Shown one piece after another: positions 59,200 through 64,000 of a DNA stretch of 64,000 bases. Under the pieces are notes generated by a model. It saw only the letters and a list, made by a program, of their open reading frames with translations, was not told the origin of the DNA and ran no database searches. The stretch lies in NCBI RefSeq assembly GCF_000732925.1, contig NZ_CP008953.1:4960001-5024000 (forward strand). Reading direction: 5' to 3'. Position 1 is the stretch's first letter. Each line of letters starts with the position of its first letter. A program made the translations under genes and the position numbers. The DNA is from Amycolatopsis japonica. GTDB taxonomy: Bacteria > Actinomycetota > Actinomycetes > Mycobacteriales > Pseudonocardiaceae.

Positions 59200-59252
59200 G
59201 TTGCAAAAGCCACTTTCGCAACGTTGAAGGTTGCGAAAGTGGCTTTCGCAAC
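59200..59252. repeat. 53-bp hairpin, family E, copy 2
   Basis: GTTGCAAAAGCCACTTTCGC... pairs with ...GCGAAAGTGGCTTTCGCAAC around the 7-nt loop GTTGAAG with one mismatch. It shares the AAAGCCACTTTCG core with copy 1 while the outer arm (GTTGC versus TCGCG) differs on both sides. Confidence 0.92.
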
Positions 59253-59280
59253 CTGCCTGGCCTCCGAGAAGCGCCGAGCG

Positions 59281-60186
59281 TCACCCGACGTACCGGCGCG
59301 CGACCGAGTTCCGCTGCGATTCCTCCAGCAGGACCAGCCCCCGCTCGACCGCCACCGGGACCACCGCCCGTTCCCGCACCACCCACGGAATCCCCCGTAC
59401 CGCTTCCGCCACCGCCGCGAACGTCGCCCGATCGCGGGGCGCCGAACGCAGCACCGCGACCATCCGGCGCAGGACACTGCCGAGCGGTCGCCGCAGCCAC
59501 AACGTCCACAGCGTGTTGCGGATGCCGAGTTGCCGGCGTCGTCGCGGATCGCGGACGGGCGAGGGAGCGTGATGGATCACCATCTCCTCGTCCCAGCACA
59601 TCCACCAGCCCTTGCTCGCGAGGTCGAGGGCGAACAGCTCCTCCTCTCCCCCGAGCCACATCCGGTCGGAGAATCCGCCGACGTCGTGGAACGCGCGGAC
59701 GCGGACGGCCGAAAGCCCCGCCATGACACCCAGCAGAGCGGGACCGGGCAGCCATTCCGGGCCGGGGACCGGTGAATGGCGCAGTTCCGGGGTGATCGGA
59801 TCCTCGGTCAGGGACGGCTCCACCAGGCACCGGCCGGTCACCACGCCCAGCCCGGGAAACGCGTCGAGCCGGTCGGCGGCGCGGCGCAGAGATCCGGGCT
59901 GCCATCGGGTGTCGTCGTCGCAGAAGGCGACGTACGGCGTCTCCACTTCGCGGACGGCGAGATTGCGCGCGACGGCGCCGAGATTCCGTGGCGCGCGGAT
60001 CAGCCGGATCGAGGGGAACCGCTCTTCGACGGCGTCCGCGGTGCCGTCGGTGGAAGCGTTGTCCACCACCACGATCGGCGCCGCGTCGGGGAGCGCGGTC
60101 ATCGAGGCGAGCGTCTCCAGCAACTGCGCCCGGCGGTTGTGCGTGATCACCACGACCGTGATCCGGTCCTTCACTTCATCCTCCAT
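59281..60186 (-). CDS. glycosyltransferase family 2
   Basis: A 301-residue GT-A protein: TVVVITHNRRAQLLETLASM, IVVVDNASTDGTADAV and the metal-binding DDD motif in YVAFCDDDTRW (near residue 94), then WLGGEEELFALDLASKGWW. Inverting transfer of a sugar from a nucleotide donor. Third gene of the pyruvyl transferase operon, overlapping the previous GT2 gene by 11 bp. Confidence 0.92.
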   Translation of the reverse strand: MEDEVKDRITVVVITHNRRAQLLETLASMTALPDAAPIVVVDNASTDGTADAVEERFPSIRLIRAPRNLGAVARNLAVREVETPYVAFCDDDTRWQPGSLRRAADRLDAFPGLGVVTGRCLVEPSLTEDPITPELRHSPVPGPEWLPGPALLGVMAGLSAVRVRAFHDVGGFSDRMWLGGEEELFALDLASKGWWMCWDEEMVIHHAPSPVRDPRRRRQLGIRNTLWTLWLRRPLGSVLRRMVAVLRSAPRDRATFAAVAEAVRGIPWVVRERAVVPVAVERGLVLLEESQRNSVARRYVG

Positions 60187-61048
60187 GGGCGTGTTCCAGT
60201 ACCCGTATCCGGCGTTCCACCGAAGCGGGCAGCCGTCGTCTGTCGGCGAGCGCCCACGGCAGGCGCCGCACCACCCCGGCGAGCGCGCCGAGTACGCGTG
60301 GTTCCCTCGGCGCCCTGGCCAGCGTGCGGAAAACCTCGGCGAGGCATCGGCGTACGGGCCGTCTCATCACCGTGATCAGCATGCGGTTGCGGAGTTCGGC
60401 ACGCTCCCGCCAGGACGACGACGGCCGCACCGAAGACGGATGATGATGCGCGCGCACCGCCTCCGCGTAGCAGAGCCACCATCCGCGCGCCGCCAGGTCG
60501 TAGGACAGCAAACGCTCCTCGGCGCCGAAATGCAGCAGCGGATGGAAGCCTGCCGCCTGCAGATAGGCGGTCCGCCGGACGATCGCGGAACAGGCGAGGA
60601 ACCCGAGCACGGCCGGTCCGGGAAGCCCCTCGGGCCTGCCGAGCGGGCTCGCGGCCATCATCGGGACGACCGGATCCTCCCGTTCTTCCTCGCCGACCAG
60701 GGTTTTCGCGGCCACCAAGCCGACATCGTCGTGGGTGTCGAGGATCCGTTCCGCCTCGGCGAGCGCGCCTTCGGCCCACCAGGAATCGTCGTCGCTGAAG
60801 GCGACATACGGCGTCCGAGCCACCGCGACCCCCAGATTCCGGGCCGCCACACCGATGTTGCGCGGCAACCGGACCACCCGCACCCCGGGGAACGCCGCCG
60901 CCCTGGCCGCCGTGCCGTCGGACGAACCGTTGTCCACCACCACGATCGGCGGAGGCGGCCGCAACGCGGTCAGCTCTCGCAACGTCCGTTCCAGTTCCGG
61001 TGCCCGATCGCGGGTGGCGATCACCACCGTCGTCGAGGCGGCGCTCAT
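60176..61048 (-). CDS. glycosyltransferase family 2
   Basis: A 290-residue GT2 enzyme, sister of the downstream gene: TTVVIATRDRAPELERTLRE, IVVVDNGSSDGTAARAAAF, YVAFSDDDSWWAEGAL (metal site) and FGAEERLLSYDLAARGWWLC. The two copies probably arose by duplication and may add successive sugars. ATG 61048 overlaps the stop of the pyruvyl transferase-like gene by 4 bp (ATGA). Confidence 0.92.
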   Translation of the reverse strand: MSAASTTVVIATRDRAPELERTLRELTALRPPPPIVVVDNGSSDGTAARAAAFPGVRVVRLPRNIGVAARNLGVAVARTPYVAFSDDDSWWAEGALAEAERILDTHDDVGLVAAKTLVGEEEREDPVVPMMAASPLGRPEGLPGPAVLGFLACSAIVRRTAYLQAAGFHPLLHFGAEERLLSYDLAARGWWLCYAEAVRAHHHPSSVRPSSSWRERAELRNRMLITVMRRPVRRCLAEVFRTLARAPREPRVLGALAGVVRRLPWALADRRRLPASVERRIRVLEHAHGG

Positions 61049-61932
61049 CGCACCGGCCTGGTCTTGAGTGCCTTCACCATGTCCCGCATGAGCCCGTTGT
61101 CGGCGGGCAGTGCCCGGAGCGCGGCCACCGCCCGGCCCTGCACCGAAGAACACCAACGCCACCAGGAGTCGAGCACGTCCCGATCCCCCGCTTCTTCGGC
61201 CGGGACGAGCGCGGGCCAGCCGAGCGCGTCGGCTTGGGCGCTGACCTTGCCGCCGCCCGCGACCGGGTCGACGGCCAGTGCCGGCACCCCGGCCTGAAGG
61301 CTCAGCACCAGGCCGTGCAGGCGCGTCGTGACCACGACATCCAGATGCGACAGGATCGAGGTGAACTGATCCGGTGTCTCGCAGCGTTCCCAATCCGACG
61401 ACGCCAGCCGCGTGTCGAGTGGCACCCGGGCGCAGTCCACTCCGGCGATCCACTCCCGCACCGACGCGTGCACCTCCGCGTGGCGACCGGACTCGCCGTA
61501 CTCCCGTTGCGGCGGTGCCAGGATCACGCCGGTCACCAGTACCTGGTCGGTCGGCACACCGAGGGAGAGGTCCGGCGTGCCGACCTTCCCCTGATCCCGA
61601 GGGAAAACCTGGTCGAAGCCCGTGACCGTGTCGTCCTCCGGGTCGATCACCGACACCCCGACCGCGATCCGGTGGCAATGGGCGAAGCGCCGGTGCACCT
61701 CCCGGATCTGCCATCCGTGCGCCGGCCCGCAGACGAAGACCACGTGGCTGTACCGGGCCGGATCCACCTCTTCGTAGTTGACGTCCCCGGGCCGGTAGAC
61801 CGGGCTCCACGCCAGATCGTGCTCCATCCCCATGGTGGACAACGCCTCGTCGACCCTGCGCATGCTGAGCACGTCTCCCGCGGTGGCCTCGCCGTGGCGG
61901 AAGCTGGCCCAGCCGATAACCAATGCACGCAT
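61045..61932 (-). CDS. polysaccharide pyruvyl transferase family protein
   Basis: A 295-residue protein of the PS_pyruv_trans type: LVIGWASFRHGEATAGDVLS at the start, FVCGPAHGWQIREVHRRF, LGVPTDQVLVTGVILAPP, and the C-terminal TTRLHGLVLSLQAGVPALAV motif with Arg-Leu-His. The family adds ketal pyruvate to sugars or, in CsaB-like members, to wall polymers. It starts the operon at ATG 61932, 9 nt after a SigF-like -10 box, leaderless. Confidence 0.85.
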   Translation of the reverse strand: MRALVIGWASFRHGEATAGDVLSMRRVDEALSTMGMEHDLAWSPVYRPGDVNYEEVDPARYSHVVFVCGPAHGWQIREVHRRFAHCHRIAVGVSVIDPEDDTVTGFDQVFPRDQGKVGTPDLSLGVPTDQVLVTGVILAPPQREYGESGRHAEVHASVREWIAGVDCARVPLDTRLASSDWERCETPDQFTSILSHLDVVVTTRLHGLVLSLQAGVPALAVDPVAGGGKVSAQADALGWPALVPAEEAGDRDVLDSWWRWCSSVQGRAVAALRALPADNGLMRDMVKALKTRPVR

Positions 61933-61941
61933 ATCGGAGAC

Positions 61942-61966
61942 TTACCCGGCTTGTCCGCGTTCACAC
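61942..61966 (-). promoter_or_regulatory. SigF/SigB-like promoter of the pyruvyl transferase-GT2 operon
   Basis: Minus strand GTGT-N15-GGGTAA, a slightly weaker match; 9 nt to ATG 61932. Confidence 0.6.
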
Positions 61967-61967
61967 G

Positions 61968-61993
61968 GTTTTTTCCGGGCCCGCACCGGGTAG
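61968..61993 (+). promoter_or_regulatory. SigF/SigB-like promoter of the sugar epimerase/dehydratase gene
   Basis: GTTT-N16-GGGTAG, 9 nt to ATG 62003. The -35 box abuts that of the divergent promoter, the third such back-to-back pair in the region. Confidence 0.8.
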
Positions 61994-62002
61994 CCCGTCG
62001 CC

Positions 62003-62920
62003 ATGGACAGAGCGCTGGTGACCGGGGGCGCGGGTTTCGTCGGTTCGCATCTGTGCGAACGTTTGCTGGAGGCGGGAACGGAGGTCGTCGCGGCCGACAA
62101 TTTCGCGACCGCCGCCACGGTCAACGTGGCGCATCTGCTCGACCGTCCGGGATTCCGGCTCCTCTCCCGTGACGTCACCGGGCCGATGACCGCGCCGGGC
62201 CCGTTCGACGTCGTCTTCCACCTGGCGTCCGCCGCCTCGCCGCGTGACTACCTCCGTCTTCCGCTGGAGACGCTGCGCGCGGGCTCGTACGGCACCGAAC
62301 GGGCGCTGGACATCGCCGAACGCGACGGCGCCCGCTTCGTCCTCGCGTCGACGAGCGAGGTCTACGGCGATCCGCGGGAGCATCCGCAGCGCGAGGAATA
62401 CTGGGGACACGTGAACCCGATCGGCCCGCGTAGCGTCTACGACGAAGCCAAGCGATACGCCGAAGCGCTCACTTCCGCCATGCGCCGGGAGCGGGACGTG
62501 AACACCGGCATAGCGCGGATCTTCAACACGTACGGACCTCGGATGCGTCCCGACGACGGCCGCATGATCCCGACGTTCATCGGACAGGCGCTCGCGGGCG
62601 CGCCGCTCACCGTGACCGGAACCGGCGGCCAGACCCGGTCGCTCTGCTACGTCGACGACACCGTCCGCGGCCTGATCGCGCTGGCCGCTTCCGACGTGCC
62701 CGGCCCGGTGAACCTCGGCAACCCGCACGAACTCACCGTGCTACGGATCGCGGAGGAGATCCTGGCCGTCACCGGCAGCGCGTCCCGGATCGAATACGTC
62801 GACGCCGCCGTCGACGATCCGGCCCGCCGGTGCCCGGACATCTCCCGCGCCCGCCGCGAACTCGGCTGGGAGCCGGAGATCGTTCTGGCGGAAGGACTTC
62901 CACGCACCGTCGGCGCGTGA
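62003..62920 (+). CDS. NAD-dependent sugar epimerase/dehydratase (UDP-glucuronate decarboxylase-like)
   Basis: A 305-residue extended SDR: GGAGFVGSHLCERLLEAG (NAD-binding), FHLASAASPRDYLRLPLETL, catalytic Ser/Tyr/Lys as STSEVYGD and SVYDEAKRYAEAL, then RIFNTYGPRMRPDDGRMIP. The ASPRDY and FNTYGPRM motifs match UDP-glucuronate decarboxylase/UXS-type enzymes, which make UDP-xylose. It would provide the sugar donor for the neighbouring transferases. Leaderless from a consensus stress promoter. Confidence 0.9.
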   Translation: MDRALVTGGAGFVGSHLCERLLEAGTEVVAADNFATAATVNVAHLLDRPGFRLLSRDVTGPMTAPGPFDVVFHLASAASPRDYLRLPLETLRAGSYGTERALDIAERDGARFVLASTSEVYGDPREHPQREEYWGHVNPIGPRSVYDEAKRYAEALTSAMRRERDVNTGIARIFNTYGPRMRPDDGRMIPTFIGQALAGAPLTVTGTGGQTRSLCYVDDTVRGLIALAASDVPGPVNLGNPHELTVLRIAEEILAVTGSASRIEYVDAAVDDPARRCPDISRARRELGWEPEIVLAEGLPRTVGA

Positions 62921-63050
62921 CTGGATGGCCGACACGCGTGATCAAACGGACGACACACGTGTCCAGGCGGACGGCTCGGCGCAGGTTCCGGGTCAGGCGT
63001 GTGTCGTCCGTCCAGTCACGTGTGTCGTCCCTCTGATCACGCGCGTCGTC
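62921..63050. repeat. degenerate direct/inverted CGTGTGTCGTC-type repeats
   Basis: At least six imperfect units of CGTGA(C/T)...GGACGACACGCGTG, the first half in one direction and the second half (GTGTCGTCCGTCCAGTCACG) inverted. Related to 21780-21860. Non-coding, just after the epimerase/dehydratase stop. Confidence 0.7.
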
Positions 63051-63113
63051 TCACCCATTTCCCCCGACAGACGCTTCGCTCAGTAGCGACGTCCTGGGCT
63101 TTTGCGCCGCATC

Positions 63114-63138
63114 GTTTATCCCCGAACGCACCGGGTAG
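63114..63138 (+). promoter_or_regulatory. SigF/SigB-like promoter of the carbamoyltransferase gene
   Basis: GTTT-N15-GGGTAG, 56 nt before GTG 63195; the leader includes GGAGAGGTGG. Confidence 0.8.
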
Positions 63139-63194
63139 CGCTACGGGAGTAAGCGCGGGTCACGGCCCGCGGCCCCGACCGGAGAGGTGGCCCG

Positions 63195-64000
63195 GTGCGC
63201 ATACTCGGTGTCAACGCCGTCTTCCACGACCCGGCCGCCGCCCTGGTCGTCGATGGCGAAATCGTGGCGGCGACGGAGGAAGAACGGTTCAGCCGTCGCA
63301 AACACGGCAAACGACCCGTGCCGTTCTCCGCTTGGGAACAGCCCGTCGAGGCCGCCGCGTGGTGCCTGGCCGAGGCCGGGATCTCCGCTCAGGATCTCGA
63401 CGCCGTCGGCTATTCGTACGATCCGGCGCTCGTGGAGCCGGGCATGGCGGGGCACGACGGGAAGAACGAATGCCTCCGCACCGACTTCGCCCGCCGGGCT
63501 CCCGCGTTCCTCAAGGCGGCCTTGCCCGGGCTGGATCCCGCGACCGTCCGCTTCGTCCGGCACCACGTCGCACACGCCGCTTCGGCCGCGCTCGCGGCGC
63601 CGTTCGGCGACTGCGCGGTGCTGGTCGCCGACGGCCGTGGCGAGAGCACGTCGTATCTCGCGGGCGAGTATCGCGACGGCAAGTTCGAGGAACTCGCCGA
63701 GCAACGGCTGCCCCATTCCCTCGGGCTGATGTACGAGGATCTGACCGAGCACCTCGGTTTCGCCCGGTCCAGTGACGAGTACAAGGTGATGGCCCTCGCC
63801 TCCTACGGCAAACCCCGCTTCCTCGACCGGATCGCGGAAAGCGTGCACACCAACGGGATGGGGTTCCGCACCGACGAGATCGACTGGGCGTCGTTCGCTC
63901 CCGCCGTCGAGCCCGGCCAGGAACCGGGGCAGGTGCACGCCGACCTGACCGCGAGCGTGCAGCGGTGCCTGGAGGACGTCCTTCTCGACCTGACGACCAA
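63195..64000 (+). CDS. carbamoyltransferase (NodU/CmcH/TobZ type), N-terminal part
   Basis: The first 268 residues are present and the gene continues past the window. Family marks: RILGVNAVFHDPAAALVVDG, TEEERFSRRKHGKRPVP, the iron/carbamoyl-adenylate motif FVRHHVAHAASAALAAPF, then DGRGESTS and SDEYKVMALASYGKP. Such enzymes put a carbamoyl group on a sugar or alcohol of a glycan or natural product through carbamoyl-AMP. GTG 63195 follows GGAGAGG. Probably the decorating enzyme of the stress glycan. Confidence 0.9.
   Translation, partial: MRILGVNAVFHDPAAALVVDGEIVAATEEERFSRRKHGKRPVPFSAWEQPVEAAAWCLAEAGISAQDLDAVGYSYDPALVEPGMAGHDGKNECLRTDFARRAPAFLKAALPGLDPATVRFVRHHVAHAASAALAAPFGDCAVLVADGRGESTSYLAGEYRDGKFEELAEQRLPHSLGLMYEDLTEHLGFARSSDEYKVMALASYGKPRFLDRIAESVHTNGMGFRTDEIDWASFAPAVEPGQEPGQVHADLTASVQRCLEDVLLDLTT

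Noticed and set aside
56885..64000. A classical antibiotic biosynthetic gene cluster
   Set aside because: No PKS, NRPS, terpene or RiPP core gene is visible; carbamoyl- and glycosyl-transferases alone do not define one.

Overview
The window is high-GC actinobacterial DNA. The gene families present, the GTG/TTG starts, the many leaderless genes and the abundant long intergenic hairpins of the type GTGAAGGCC(T/C)CC... point to a Pseudonocardiaceae genome, most likely Amycolatopsis. That genus call is inference from remembered genome style, not a database match. I see no tRNA, rRNA, CRISPR array, transposase or integrase.

Region 1 (1-22.5 kb) is ordinary accessory chromosome. It holds a truncated secreted alpha-galactosidase, a GlxA-type regulator diverging from a dienelactone hydrolase, a secreted endonuclease I, and a TetR-controlled FAD monooxygenase/MFS pair with a visible operator. 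It also holds a NarL-type two-component system, a ChrB-N protein coupled to a DUF1232 protein, a secreted PQQ-type sugar dehydrogenase with a PKD domain, a secreted GH5 glycanase, small VOC/AKR/PadR modules and an AlkD-like DNA glycosylase.

Region 2 (22.6-41.1 kb) is a biological-conflict island. A five-gene minus-strand operon encodes, in transcription order, a TIR protein, a KGGVGR MinD/ParA-type ATPase with a C-terminal TIR-like domain, a winged-helix-like protein, a protein joining an AAA-type and a HerA-type ATPase, and a 1,122-residue protein with a degenerate TIR-like domain and a decayed STAND-like module. A SEFIR protein with an NPCBM-like carbohydrate-binding domain diverges from it across an AT-rich control region. 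Next come a SigD-like sigma factor with a one-TM partner, a TIR-like/NB-ARC/TPR STAND protein, an unknown 322-residue protein, two tiny hydrophobic ORFs with strong ribosome sites, and an XRE/NB-ARC/TPR regulator. I do not recognise the five-gene set as a named defence system; it is the best candidate here for an undescribed one.

Region 3 (41.2-64 kb) looks like a general-stress regulon. Two STAS proteins and a PucR-type regulator precede a universal stress protein, two GCS2-type carboxylate-amine ligases, an ATP-grasp/hydrolase operon, a (frameshifted) Rieske oxidoreductase, a haem-oxygenase-like metal enzyme, a CDGSH protein, a HemK-like methyltransferase, and a glycan block of four glycosyltransferases, a polysaccharide pyruvyl transferase-like protein, a sugar epimerase/dehydratase and a carbamoyltransferase cut by the window end. 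Most transcription units here carry a SigF/SigB-type promoter (GTTT-N14-17-GGGTA). In eight of them the start codon lies only 8-9 nt after the -10 box, implying leaderless mRNAs. This shared promoter grammar ties the region together.

Intergenic spaces hold at least five families of perfect or near-perfect hairpins. The arms change while pairing is kept, and copies recur up to 55 kb apart.
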